A DNA stretch of 64,000 nt from Orlajensenia flava (GTDB taxonomy: Bacteria; Actinomycetota; Actinomycetes; Actinomycetales; Microbacteriaceae): contig NZ_SSSN01000009.1 in NCBI RefSeq assembly GCF_004801905.1, positions 229,607 to 293,606 on the forward strand. Direction: 5' to 3'. Positions 8,621-16,837 of this stretch are shown here, in pieces. A program made the position numbers and the translations under genes. Under the pieces are notes generated by a model. It saw nothing but the letters and a program-made list of their open reading frames with translations, was not told the origin of the DNA and ran no database searches. The stretch's first letter is position 1. Each line of letters starts with the position of its first letter.

Positions 8621-9343
8621 ATGCACCCAGATTCCTCGCCTACCATTGCGGGCGTGAGTACTACCCCGATCCTTTCCCCTCCCACGGCGGCCACCCGAAC
8701 CTGGACCGCCGTCCTCTTCGACCTCGACGGCACCATCCTCGACTCGGCGCGCTCCATCACGGGCGCCCTCGAGGTGACCTTCACCGAGCTCGGCCTGCCG
8801 GTTCCCACCCAGGACGAGCTGATGGCTTACGTCGGCCCGCCTCTGCTCGACTCGCTCAAGAGCCTCGCCGGGCTGAGCGACGCCGACGCCTGGAACGCCC
8901 TCGCGCTGTACCGCTCGCACTACGAGAAGGACGCGACCCGCACGGCCGTCTTCCCCGGCGTCGCCGGACTTCTCGAGCGCCTGCAACGGGCCGGCATGCC
9001 CGTCGCTCTGGCCACCAGCAAGCCCGAGCGCGTCGCCCGCACCCTGCTGGAGCACTTCGGCCTCACGAAGTACTTCACCGCGATCGCCGGAGCATCCGAC
9101 GATGAGTCGCGCAGCGCCAAGAGCGACATCGTCGCGGATGCCATCGAGCACCTGCGTCACGCCGGTGTCGACACCGAGCGCGCCGTCATGGTCGGCGACC
9201 GCGGCTACGACGTCGTGGGCGCGGCAGCCAACGACATCCCGACCATCCTCGTCGAATGGGGCTACGGCTCCCCCGTCGAGGCGGTCGAGGCGATCTCCAC
9301 GGCGCACTCGGTCGACCAGCTCTGCAAGAAGCTGCTCGGCTGA
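8621..9343 (+). CDS. HAD-family hydrolase, phosphoglycolate-phosphatase-like
   Basis: 240 residues. All HAD subfamily IA motifs are present: VLFDLDGTILDSA (motif I nucleophile Asp), LATSKP (motif II), the Lys before DI in the middle, and MVGDRGYD (motif IV). The cap is helical, as in Gph/PpaX-type phosphatases that act on small phosphate esters in the cytosol. ATG 8621 is preceded by AGGAG with 10-bp spacing; an internal GTG at 8654 is a less likely start. The next gene begins 3 bp after its stop, so the two are almost certainly co-transcribed. Confidence 0.87.
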   Translation: MHPDSSPTIAGVSTTPILSPPTAATRTWTAVLFDLDGTILDSARSITGALEVTFTELGLPVPTQDELMAYVGPPLLDSLKSLAGLSDADAWNALALYRSHYEKDATRTAVFPGVAGLLERLQRAGMPVALATSKPERVARTLLEHFGLTKYFTAIAGASDDESRSAKSDIVADAIEHLRHAGVDTERAVMVGDRGYDVVGAAANDIPTILVEWGYGSPVEAVEAISTAHSVDQLCKKLLG

Positions 9344-9346
9344 CCC

Positions 9347-10189
9347 GTGCGCGCCGACAACCTCACCGGCCGCATCACGCACCACGGCGAGGGACCGGTG
9401 TGGTCCGACACCTGGGGCGGCCTCCGGCTCGTCGACATGATGGCCGGTGAGCTCGTCACGGTGACGGATGCCGGCATCCGTCACCTCTCGGTCGGCAGCC
9501 CGGTCGCGGCGTTCCATCGGCCCCGCGTGGGTGGCGGCTACGTCGTCGCGATCGAGCGCGGAATCGCCCTGAGCGACGACGTCGACACCCCGCCGACGCG
9601 GTCGGTCGAGCTGTGGACCGACCCCGAGGTGCGCATGAACGACGGGGGCGCCGACCCGTCCGGTCGCCTCTACGCCGGGTCGATGGCGTATGACGAGGAA
9701 GCGGGACGCGGATCGCTGCGGCTGATCGACGTCGACCTCACCGCGCGCACCATCCTCCCCTCGGTCAGCATCTCCAACGGCATCGCCTTCTCCCCCGATG
9801 AGAGCCTGTGCTACTACGTCGACACGCCGACCGGGCGCGTCGACGTGTTCGACCACCTCGACGGGGAGCTGGTGAACCGCCGCCCGTTCGTCGAGATCGA
9901 CCGCGGACACCCGGACGGGCTCACGGTCGCGGCGGACGGCAGCGTCTGGGTCGCCCTCTGGGACGGCTCGGCGGTGCACGGATATTCCGCCGATGGCATG
10001 CTCGCATCCGTGATAGAGGTCGCCGCCCGACAGGTGACCGCGTGCACCTTCGGCGGACCCGACCTGGCAACCCTGTTCATCACGACGTCGCGACAGGGAC
10101 TGGCGGATGGCGACGACCCCGCGGCCGGGTCCGTGTTCGCAGCGCGACCGGGCGTGAGCGGCCTGCCCGTCCTCCCCTTCGCCGGCTGA
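9347..10189 (+). CDS. SMP-30/gluconolactonase-family protein
   Basis: 280 residues from a GTG start. The six-bladed propeller family of calcium-dependent sugar lactonases is recognisable: EGPVW (metal Glu) near residue 15, then GGADPSGRLYAGSM, SNGIAFSPDE (metal Asn) and HPDGLTVAADGSVWVALWDG (metal Asp). It probably hydrolyses an aldonolactone such as glucono- or galactonolactone in sugar oxidation. It directly follows the HAD phosphatase; the pair may handle a phosphorylated sugar and its lactone, but that is inference. Confidence 0.85.
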   Translation: MRADNLTGRITHHGEGPVWSDTWGGLRLVDMMAGELVTVTDAGIRHLSVGSPVAAFHRPRVGGGYVVAIERGIALSDDVDTPPTRSVELWTDPEVRMNDGGADPSGRLYAGSMAYDEEAGRGSLRLIDVDLTARTILPSVSISNGIAFSPDESLCYYVDTPTGRVDVFDHLDGELVNRRPFVEIDRGHPDGLTVAADGSVWVALWDGSAVHGYSADGMLASVIEVAARQVTACTFGGPDLATLFITTSRQGLADGDDPAAGSVFAARPGVSGLPVLPFAG

Positions 10190-10253
10190 CCTCCCGGCGC
10201 CGCAGACGCGCGCTTGTCAGCCCGGGACCAGTCGCGGAGGCCCGCTGCCTCCC

Positions 10254-10365
10254 GTGACGGTTCAGCGGATGCCGCGTGCGACGGCGGCCGGGCCATACGG
10301 GGCGGCCCCGTGACGGGTCCGCGGATGCCGCGTGCAACACACCGGTCCGGCCCCGCGGGGCGGCG
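10254..10365. repeat. Imperfect 56-bp direct repeat in the gap before the TetR gene
   Basis: Two units with a 56-bp offset (10254-10309 and 10310-10365) share GTGACGG, then GCGGATGCCGCGTGC and a following GGCC-rich end. The inner sequences diverge. They lie in the 335-bp gap between the SMP-30 gene and the TetR gene. The gap is otherwise GC-rich, with several short palindromes and no open frame I trust. Confidence 0.4.
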
Positions 10366-10524
10366 GCGGGTTGCATCCGAGATCCGCTGACCGGTCGCGG
10401 GATGGACGGCCCGGGCGGCCGACATCCGACCGAGTAAACCGAGCGGGCTGTTTTCTGGCCGCCGCCCGAGGACGCGTTACGCTGAGATCATCCCGACCCG
10501 CTCCGACCGCCACCAGGAGAATCC

Positions 10525-11166
10525 GTGCCGCAACAGGAGCGCGCTCGCATCACGCGAGAGCGGGTACTCGAGGGGGCGGCGCGCGTCTTCGCCCGCGTCG
10601 GCTTCGCCGGGGCCTCGCTGAGCGACATCACGGCCGAGGCCGGCACCTCCAAGGGCGCGCTGTACTTCCACTTCACGTCGAAGGAGCACATCGCCCGCGC
10701 CATCGTCGACCACGAGCAGAACCTCGCGAAGGAGTCGGCGACCACGGTGATCGCCGCCGCCGCGAGCCCTTTGGAGGCCGCGATGGGGCTGTGCGGGGAC
10801 TTCGCGCGTCTCGTCGCGAGTGACCCCATCATCCGCGCGGGGGTGCGTCTCACCTCGGAGGCGGGCGAGTTCGATCCGCCGCTCACCTCGCCGTTCGAGG
10901 ACTGGTTCATCGCCCTCGAGCAGCTGTTCTCAGCCGCCGTCGCGACCGGACAGGCCCGCGCCGATCTCGACGTGCCCACCTTCGTGCGGTTCGCCATCCC
11001 GGCCTTCACGGGAGTGCAATTGGTATCGGGCGCGCTCACGGACTACGCCGACTTCGCGCAGCGCGTGCGGGAGATGTGGCTCTTCCTGCTGCCGGCCGTC
11101 GTCGCGCCCGAGCGTCTCGGCGACGTCGTCGCCGCCCTCGACCGGGTCCTGCCCGCGTCCGCCTGA
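10525..11166 (+). CDS. TetR-family regulator, ScbR-like
   Basis: 213 residues from GTG 10525, with AGGAGA upstream at good spacing. The N-terminal HTH (RERVLEGAARVFARVGFAGASL ... GTSKGALYFHF) closely resembles ScbR/ArpA autoregulator receptors, which bind gamma-butyrolactones in streptomycetes; the GALYFHF recognition helix is typical. No butyrolactone synthase (AfsA-like) is visible nearby, so the ligand is open and the similarity may only reflect the DNA-binding domain. Its target may be its own promoter in the 335-bp upstream gap. Confidence 0.85.
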   Translation: MPQQERARITRERVLEGAARVFARVGFAGASLSDITAEAGTSKGALYFHFTSKEHIARAIVDHEQNLAKESATTVIAAAASPLEAAMGLCGDFARLVASDPIIRAGVRLTSEAGEFDPPLTSPFEDWFIALEQLFSAAVATGQARADLDVPTFVRFAIPAFTGVQLVSGALTDYADFAQRVREMWLFLLPAVVAPERLGDVVAALDRVLPASA

Positions 11167-11187
11167 CGCCTCGCGCCCTCCGTCGCG

Positions 11188-11604
11188 TCAGCCGGTGACG
11201 TCGACCGTGAAGTGCAGCACGTCACCGCTCGACGTGTTGGTCATCGTCACGTCGGTCGTGCCGACCATCTTGGCGCTGAACCCGGGGTTGAAGGCGGTCG
11301 ATCCGTCGTCGTGGCCGGCCACGAAGGTGAGGACGCGATCATCCGTCATCTTCGCCTCCCACGAGGCGTAGGTGTTCTCATCGCCCGTGATCACGAGGGT
11401 GCCGGGAAACGGGACCGTCACCGTGGTGCCGTCCACCGACCCGACGTCGGCCATGATCGGCGGGAGCGCGCTGGTCGGAGTGGCCGGCTGGGTCGTGCTG
11501 CACGCCGCCGTGGCGAGGGCGGCTGCGGCGATGATCACGACGGCCACGCGCCGAGAGATCCTTCCCCGACGACCGCTTCCTGGATGACGGATGCCCTGAG
11601 CCAT
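11188..11604 (-). CDS. Putative lipoprotein of unknown function
   Basis: 138 residues from ATG 11604, with GGAGGGG just upstream. A basic N-terminus (GRRGRISRR) leads to a hydrophobic segment and the lipobox ALATAAC, so the mature protein starts at Cys near residue 35 and is membrane-anchored outside the cell. The roughly 100-residue mature domain has beta-strand-like alternation (GTTVTVPFPGTLVITGD, ATTDVTMTN-type strands). It recalls the small secreted protease-inhibitor-like or DUF beta-sandwich proteins, but I do not recognise it. It is convergent with the TetR gene and divergent from the Ser/Thr kinase. Confidence 0.75.
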   Translation of the reverse strand: MAQGIRHPGSGRRGRISRRVAVVIIAAAALATAACSTTQPATPTSALPPIMADVGSVDGTTVTVPFPGTLVITGDENTYASWEAKMTDDRVLTFVAGHDDGSTAFNPGFSAKMVGTTDVTMTNTSSGDVLHFTVDVTG

Positions 11605-11791
11605 GGCCTTCCCCTCCCCGCCGGTGTGCACACGCTAGCACCGCCCACTCCGCCGGTGAAGGCGCCCGCCCGCCTACGTTATCTCTCGTCCGCCTGCAAG
11701 GGTCTCACCGTGTCGGCGGCGTTGATTACACTGATGACACTGGTCATCTAGGCCGGGCGCCCGCCCGAACGACCCGAGACGGAGTTCGAGC

Positions 11792-12847
11792 GTGAACGAG
11801 GCAGCCCACCCCCTCCCCGCGAGCGGTCAGCAGACCGGACGCTATGTGTTCGAGGAGCACATCGGCACCGGTGGAATGGCCGAGGTCTACCGAGCCCGCG
11901 ACAACCACCTCGGACGCGAGGTGGCCATCAAGCTGTTCCGCGCCGAGGCGGCCACGCCCTATGACGAGGTGCGCCGCGAGCGTGAGATCCAGCTGCTCGG
12001 ATCGCTGCGGCATCCGGGGCTCGTCGAGATCTTCGATGCGGGCTCCTTCGACGACCGGGGATCACTGCGGCGGTACATCGCGATGGAGTACATCGAGGGC
12101 AACTCCGTCGCCACGCGTCTGCGGAGCGGCGCGCTGTCGGCGCGTCTGGTCGCGGACATCGGCGCCCAGGTGGCCGACGCCCTCGCTCACGTGCATTCCC
12201 ACGACGTCGTGCATCGCGACGTGAAGCCCGACAACATCCTTCTCACGGAGCAGGCCGCCTACGGCTACACCCTCATCGCGAAGCTCGCCGACTTCGGCAT
12301 CGCCCAGTTCACGGATGCCACCCGCTTCACCGACCACAACTCCGTCCTGGGCACCGCGCAGTACATCTCCCCCGAGCAGGCGAGCGGCCAGGAGGTCGGA
12401 GCGCCGACCGACATCTACTCGCTCGGCCTCACCCTGCTCGAGTCCCTCACCGGCGAGCGCGAGTACCAGGGCACGGCGATCGAGGCGGCGTTGGCTCGCC
12501 TGAGCCGATCGCCCTCCGTCCCCGAGGACCTCTCGGATGAGTGGCGCGACATCCTCACCGCGATGACCGCTACCGATCCGCAGGCGCGGCCCACCGCTCA
12601 CGAGGTCGCTGCCACTTTGCGCGACATCATTCGCGCGTCGATCCTCGAAGGACGCGCCAAGCACACCTCTCGCCGCTCACGACGGGCCGCGAACGCGGAG
12701 CGCGGCAGCGCGCGGGCGACCGTTCGCAGCGCGGACCGCGACCGGCAGCGCAAGCCGTGGGTGCTCACCACCGCGATCGTCGGTCTCGCGGGCGTCGTCG
12801 TCGGCACCGTCGTGGGTGTGCTTCTCGGCACCCACGTCATCGGCTGA
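11792..12847 (+). CDS. Membrane-anchored Ser/Thr protein kinase without PASTA domains
   Basis: 351 residues from GTG 11792 (ACGGAG upstream). The Hanks-type kinase domain spans about residues 15-270: glycine loop GTGGMAEVY, VAIKLF lysine, HRDVKPDNILL catalytic loop, DFGIAQF, and the SPEQASG motif. A basic linker rich in Arg (about 285-320) is followed by one transmembrane segment near 325-347 and only a few outer residues, so it lacks an extracellular sensor. It is divergent from a lipoprotein gene, which could be a functional partner (inference). It is separate from the pknB cluster at the other end of the window. Confidence 0.92.
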   Translation: MNEAAHPLPASGQQTGRYVFEEHIGTGGMAEVYRARDNHLGREVAIKLFRAEAATPYDEVRREREIQLLGSLRHPGLVEIFDAGSFDDRGSLRRYIAMEYIEGNSVATRLRSGALSARLVADIGAQVADALAHVHSHDVVHRDVKPDNILLTEQAAYGYTLIAKLADFGIAQFTDATRFTDHNSVLGTAQYISPEQASGQEVGAPTDIYSLGLTLLESLTGEREYQGTAIEAALARLSRSPSVPEDLSDEWRDILTAMTATDPQARPTAHEVAATLRDIIRASILEGRAKHTSRRSRRAANAERGSARATVRSADRDRQRKPWVLTTAIVGLAGVVVGTVVGVLLGTHVIG

Positions 12848-12930
12848 GTCTTCCGCACCCGGCATCGGGCCGCTCATCCGCAGACCCTCGACGGGCGGTG
12901 GGGCGAGGCGCTGACCCCGCCCCGCACGAG

Positions 12931-13794
12931 CTACCCGCCGTACCGCTGAACGAACGCGAGCGCCTCGTCGGCCACCTCGCGCCAGCCGCTGTCGATGACG
13001 AGCGAATGGCCGCGGCCGGGAATGGTGATCTCCTCCGTCACGCCGGGGTTCTTCGACTGGATCTTGTAGCTCGCGTTCGTGATGGCCGGAGGCACGGTGT
13101 GGTCGTTCTCCCCGCCGATGATGAGCAGCGGGCCGCGGTCGGGGTTCTTGGAGTCGACGGCCGTCTCTCCGCTGAACGGGTTCACGTTCGCGAAGGCGGC
13201 CTCGAACAGTGGCGCCCCCGCGGCCGGCACGTGGAAGGTCTCGAAGAGGTGCCGGCCCTCCTCCTCGTCGAGGTTGTTCACCCAGCCGTACTGGAACTGC
13301 TCCCACGTGAGTGAGACGCCCTTGCCGGCGTTGGCGGGATTGGTGAGCACCGGGGAGGCCGACTTCAACGCCGAGACCGGCAGCGGCAGCACGCCCTTGA
13401 ACGGTGCGTTGTCGATGGAGACGGTGACGGATGCGGCGCCCTCCCCCGCGATCTTCTGGGCGATGAGTCCGCCGAACGAGTGGCCGATCACGACGGGGGC
13501 TCGGTCGAGCTTTGAGATGGCGGCGATGTAGTGGTCGGTGACCTGCTGCACCATCTTCTTGGCGAACGCCTCGGGGTGCTCGCGGGCCTCGGCCACGGTG
13601 GCGGGGTCATCGGGCCAGCCGGGTGCGAGGGTGATGTAGCCGGCCTCCTCGAACAGGTCGCGCCACGGCTGCCAGCTGCTGGAGAGCAGCCACAGCCCGT
13701 GGACGAACAGGACGGGAGGGAGGCCGGACTCATTGGCTCGCTCGATCTCGGCGAGCTCCCAGTCGGCGAGGGTGGGCGTTTCGGCGTCGGTCAT
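12931..13794 (-). CDS. Alpha/beta hydrolase
   Basis: 287 residues. The fold's landmarks are present: the oxyanion stretch LFVHGLW near residue 30, nucleophile elbow GHSFGG near residue 105, GGENDHTVPP carrying the acid near 220, and GRGHS with the catalytic His near 255. No signal peptide is seen, so it is cytosolic. It resembles the group annotated as non-heme chloroperoxidase/esterase-like hydrolases; the substrate is unknown. It is convergent with the Ser/Thr kinase and divergent from the small hypothetical gene that follows. Confidence 0.87.
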   Translation of the reverse strand: MTDAETPTLADWELAEIERANESGLPPVLFVHGLWLLSSSWQPWRDLFEEAGYITLAPGWPDDPATVAEAREHPEAFAKKMVQQVTDHYIAAISKLDRAPVVIGHSFGGLIAQKIAGEGAASVTVSIDNAPFKGVLPLPVSALKSASPVLTNPANAGKGVSLTWEQFQYGWVNNLDEEEGRHLFETFHVPAAGAPLFEAAFANVNPFSGETAVDSKNPDRGPLLIIGGENDHTVPPAITNASYKIQSKNPGVTEEITIPGRGHSLVIDSGWREVADEALAFVQRYGG

Positions 13795-13998
13795 GATGGT
13801 GCCCTTCGGATGCGTTGACGGTCGGCGGCGCCGACGGCTGAGGGGAGGCGGGGGTGGGTCCGATCGTCACGCTAGTCCTCCGACGCCGCGCACTCCAGAG
13901 CCGAATTCGAGACGACTCGGCGACCGCCCCTCCGCACCTGTCAATCCCGCGCGTCGGGCGGCATCCGGTCGTATCGTCGCGTGCGGAAGGGACTTCAC

Positions 13999-14343
13999 AT
14001 GACGGTGAAACTCAATCAGGCAGCCCTGAAGCACGCGCGCGCGCTCGTGCGCGACGGGAAGGTCGTGAAGGACGAACGCGATGCTTGGAGTGAGGATGCT
14101 CCCAGCGCCGACGAGGAGAACGCCTTCATCGACAAGCACGGCTATGCGGAGTACTCGAAGTGGCACCTCGGCGTCGATGCGGATGCAAGCGAGGACACCA
14201 AGGGCCGGTACAGCTTTCCGTACGGCGACTTCTCGAAGGTCCATCGCTGCGGCGTGATCTCGGCGGAGAGCCGCGCGGGTCAGTACGACCACGACGACAT
14301 CGAGAAGGCGCTGAAGGGTCTGCTGGAGTCCATCGACGACTGA
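13999..14343 (+). CDS. Conserved hypothetical protein
   Basis: 114 residues from ATG 13999, preceded by GGAAGGGA; a GTG at 13981 would leave the ribosome site inside the gene. The protein is charged and soluble. It has a middle motif (KHGYAEYSKWHLGVD, KGRYSFPYGDFSKVHRCGVISAE) that I recall in small actinobacterial orphan proteins with no assigned role. It ends in an acidic helix. There is no membrane or signal segment. It stands alone between divergent and convergent neighbours. Confidence 0.75.
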   Translation: MTVKLNQAALKHARALVRDGKVVKDERDAWSEDAPSADEENAFIDKHGYAEYSKWHLGVDADASEDTKGRYSFPYGDFSKVHRCGVISAESRAGQYDHDDIEKALKGLLESIDD

Positions 14344-14370
14344 GCCAGGATCAACCGGAATGACCCTGGC
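14344..14370. terminator. Bidirectional hairpin between convergent genes
   Basis: GCCAGG-A-TCA (14344-14353) pairs with TGA-C-CCTGGC (14361-14370) around a 7-base loop, with one mismatch. It fills the 32-bp gap between the stops of the small hypothetical gene and the EamA permease gene and could serve both. Confidence 0.6.
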
Positions 14371-14375
14371 CGGGT

Positions 14376-15275
14376 TCAGGGAATGGTCTCGGCGGTGTAC
14401 TCGAGATCGGTGTGCGGGCGCTGGCGCTGGGTCGCGATGGCGATGCCGGCCGAGAGGCACACCACCGCGATGGCGATCACCTCGAGCGGCGTGAACTGCT
14501 CGTGCAGGACGAGCACGCCGAACACCGCGGCGACCACGGGCCCGAAGCTCGTGATGATCGCGTAGAGCCGAGGAGTGATGCGCCGCAGGATGACGGTGTC
14601 GAGGCTGTACGGCAGGGCCGAAGAGAGCACGCCGACACCGAGGAGGAGCAGGATGACGCGCCCGTCGAGTGCCGAGACGTCGAGCGTGACGAGCGCCACC
14701 GGCAGGAGGAGAACGAGGCTCACGATGCCCGCGACGGTCAGTCCCTCCAGTCCCGGCAGGCGGAGGGCCACCCGGCGCGTGAGCACGATGTAGGCCGCCC
14801 AGCTCGCCGCCGCGGTGAGCGCGAGGGCGACGCCCCATCCGTCGACCCGACCGTCGAACCCGGTGAGCAGGAACACGCCGACGGCAGCGGCGAGAGCACA
14901 GATCACGTCGATGATGCGCCGCGACATCACCAGCGCGAGAGCGAGTGGGCCGAGGAACTCGATGGTGGCGGCGACCCCGAGACCGAGCAGGTGGACCGCC
15001 TGGTAGAACGAGAGATTCATCACGGCGAGCACGACCCCGAGCGCGATGGCCGGCCACAGCCGTTGCCACGTCAGCTCCGCGCGCTTGGGCCGGTAGAACG
15101 GCAGGACGACCGCCGCCATCACCAGCTGACGCACCGCCACCACGACGAAGGCGCCGACGATGGGGATGACCAGGCCCGCGAGCGCCGAGCCCAGGTTGAT
15201 GCTGACCTCGGTGCCGAGCTGCGTCGCCGCTCCGACGGCGCTGCGCCGGCGAACGGATGCGGACTGCTCACTCAC
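14376..15275 (-). CDS. EamA/DMT-family permease, RhtA-like
   Basis: 299 residues from GTG 15275; an upstream in-frame ATG at 15335 adds a low-similarity leader. About ten hydrophobic segments in two homologous EamA halves are visible. The first half has the motif YRPKRAELTW and the second LPYSLDTVILRRITPRLYAI, then GPVVAAVFGVLVLHEQFTPLE, which is typical of the amino-acid/threonine exporter RhtA and its relatives. It likely exports amino acids or similar metabolites across the cytoplasmic membrane. Confidence 0.87.
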   Translation of the reverse strand: MSEQSASVRRRSAVGAATQLGTEVSINLGSALAGLVIPIVGAFVVVAVRQLVMAAVVLPFYRPKRAELTWQRLWPAIALGVVLAVMNLSFYQAVHLLGLGVAATIEFLGPLALALVMSRRIIDVICALAAAVGVFLLTGFDGRVDGWGVALALTAAASWAAYIVLTRRVALRLPGLEGLTVAGIVSLVLLLPVALVTLDVSALDGRVILLLLGVGVLSSALPYSLDTVILRRITPRLYAIITSFGPVVAAVFGVLVLHEQFTPLEVIAIAVVCLSAGIAIATQRQRPHTDLEYTAETIP

Positions 15276-15393
15276 CCCTCGAGCGTAGGCGGCGCCGCGC
15301 CCGCCTCCGACCCGCGATGAGATGCCGCGTGCCATGGATGCCAGCCCGCTAGCGTCGAGGGTGGCGGCGGGGTGGCGAATACTGGGCCTGCGG

Positions 15394-15560
15394 GCGTCGT
15401 CGGAGCTGGCGGAGGAAGAGCTAGCCCGACGGCGTCGGACTGGAGGTGGGAGAGCTAGCCCCCGGGCGTCGTCGGAGCTGACGGAGGAAGAGCTAGCCCG
15501 ACGACGTCGAGCTAGCGGAGGAAGAGCTAGCCCGACGGCGTCGAGCTGGCGGAGGTCGAG
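15394..15560. repeat. Tandem repeat of about 35 bp, five degenerate units
   Basis: Units share GAGGAAGAGCTAGCCCGAC followed by GRCGTCGAGCTRGCG variants. Roughly five copies run from 15394 to 15560. The last copies overlap the 3' end of the DUF1622 gene: the stop codon (TAG, minus strand) falls inside an AGCTAGCC core, so the repeat supplies the protein's Ser/Thr-rich last residues. Confidence 0.7.
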
Positions 15561-15937
15561 TCCACCGGCGGGGTCGCGGATGCCGGGTCGCCGCCCGACC
15601 CGCGATTCTTCTGCCAGGGCCAGTACCCCGTGATCTCGAGCTCGAGCGAGAAGCTGAGGAAGGTGCGGATGAGCACGATGCCGCCGAGCACGGCGACGCT
15701 CTCCAGCGTCGGGGTGACCGCGACGGTGCGGATGATGTCCGCCGCGACGAGGAGTTCGAGGCCGAGCAGGATGGACCGCCCGAGCTGCTGGCGGAAGCGA
15801 CGGTAGCTGTCGGACTCGTGACGCGTCAGTCGCACGATCGTCATGACACCCGCGGCGAGCGCGCCGATGACGATGGCGGCGACCCCGGTGGCGTCGAGCA
15901 CCTTGCCGATGGTCTCGATGACGTCAGCGAAGCTCAT
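15527..15937 (-). CDS. DUF1622-family membrane protein
   Basis: 136 residues. Residues 1-115 match the DUF1622 pattern of small bacterial membrane proteins: three hydrophobic segments, with RHESDSYRRFRQQLGRSILLGLELLVAADIIRTV in the middle, then a short IVLIRTFLSFSLELEI strand. Function is unknown. The C-terminal tail (VDSTSASSTPSG) is low-complexity and encoded by the neighbouring tandem repeat, so it is probably a recent addition rather than part of the fold. Confidence 0.85.
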   Translation of the reverse strand: MSFADVIETIGKVLDATGVAAIVIGALAAGVMTIVRLTRHESDSYRRFRQQLGRSILLGLELLVAADIIRTVAVTPTLESVAVLGGIVLIRTFLSFSLELEITGYWPWQKNRGSGGDPASATPPVDSTSASSTPSG

Positions 15938-15977
15938 GGCTCGCAGTCTGGCACCGCCCGAACCGCCAGGCCGGGAG

Positions 15978-16757
15978 TCAGAGCACGATGTCGGAGAACG
16001 ACCTCAGTCGCCGCCACGGCTCGGCTGCCACAGTCTCGGGCAGATGGTCGGCAGCGATGAGCTCGGGCATGACGAGGCCCGTGAGCGATGCAACCTGCTG
16101 CACGGCGACCTCGAAGGTGCGGAACGGCCCGAGCTCCGGCTCATCGGTGATGGCGCGGCGCTTCTCGGCATCCGGCACCAGAGGGGACTGGTCGAGGACG
16201 AACGCGGCCGACGCGAGGTCGTCGCCCGCGACCCAGGCGATGATCTTCCAGAACCGCAGCGGGACGCGGATGCCGCGGTAGGGCGGGTCGTCGGGTGAGA
16301 GCACGGGCGCGGTGAAGACGCTCAGTCGCAGCCGCTCGACGCTCGCGAAGTCGAGCACGTGGTTCTCGAGCCCGAGCCACAGCTCGGCCGACTGGTTGAA
16401 CTCGGATGCCTGGGGCGCGGCATTCGTGTAGTGGAAGGTGTCGGAGTTGGCCTGCTTCGCGTCAACACCCCACACCGGATCGCGGCGGCGCACGAGGTGC
16501 CCGCGATCGAAGCCGTTGTTCGCGTACACCGCGGGCCCGGTCTGCGCCTCGGCCGGAACGCGATCGTCGAGCCGCCAGTCGTCGCCCCGCTCGAGGTCCA
16601 CGAGGGCTGTCCCATCGACATTCACGCCCGCCACGCGGGCGAGGCGCCTGCTCGCGTCGAGGAGCACCGTGAAGTGCGTGTAATCGAGGGTCGTCACGGC
16701 ATCCGCCCCCCGCGGCAGGTCGACGCGCACGGTCAGGAAGTCGGGGGAGAACGCCAT
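15978..16757 (-). CDS. DNA/RNA non-specific endonuclease (NUC1 type)
   Basis: 259 residues from ATG 16757. The beta-beta-alpha-metal signature is present: FDRGHLVRRRDPVWG near residues 82-95 with the catalytic His, followed by SDTFHYTNAAPQASEFNQ with the metal-binding Asn, and W-LGLENHV. The family degrades DNA and RNA without sequence preference, usually outside the cell or as a toxin. Here no signal peptide is visible, so it may be intracellular or exported in another way. The open frame continues upstream through low-similarity Arg/Pro-rich sequence overlapping the divergent SGNH gene, so I reject the longer start. Confidence 0.83.
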   Translation of the reverse strand: MAFSPDFLTVRVDLPRGADAVTTLDYTHFTVLLDASRRLARVAGVNVDGTALVDLERGDDWRLDDRVPAEAQTGPAVYANNGFDRGHLVRRRDPVWGVDAKQANSDTFHYTNAAPQASEFNQSAELWLGLENHVLDFASVERLRLSVFTAPVLSPDDPPYRGIRVPLRFWKIIAWVAGDDLASAAFVLDQSPLVPDAEKRRAITDEPELGPFRTFEVAVQQVASLTGLVMPELIAADHLPETVAAEPWRRLRSFSDIVL

Positions 16758-16837
16758 GGCGACACTCGACCACACCCCGCCGACGTCGGCAACGGGTACC
16801 GAGCCGTCGCGCGGATCTTCTAGCGTTGGAGTATGGG

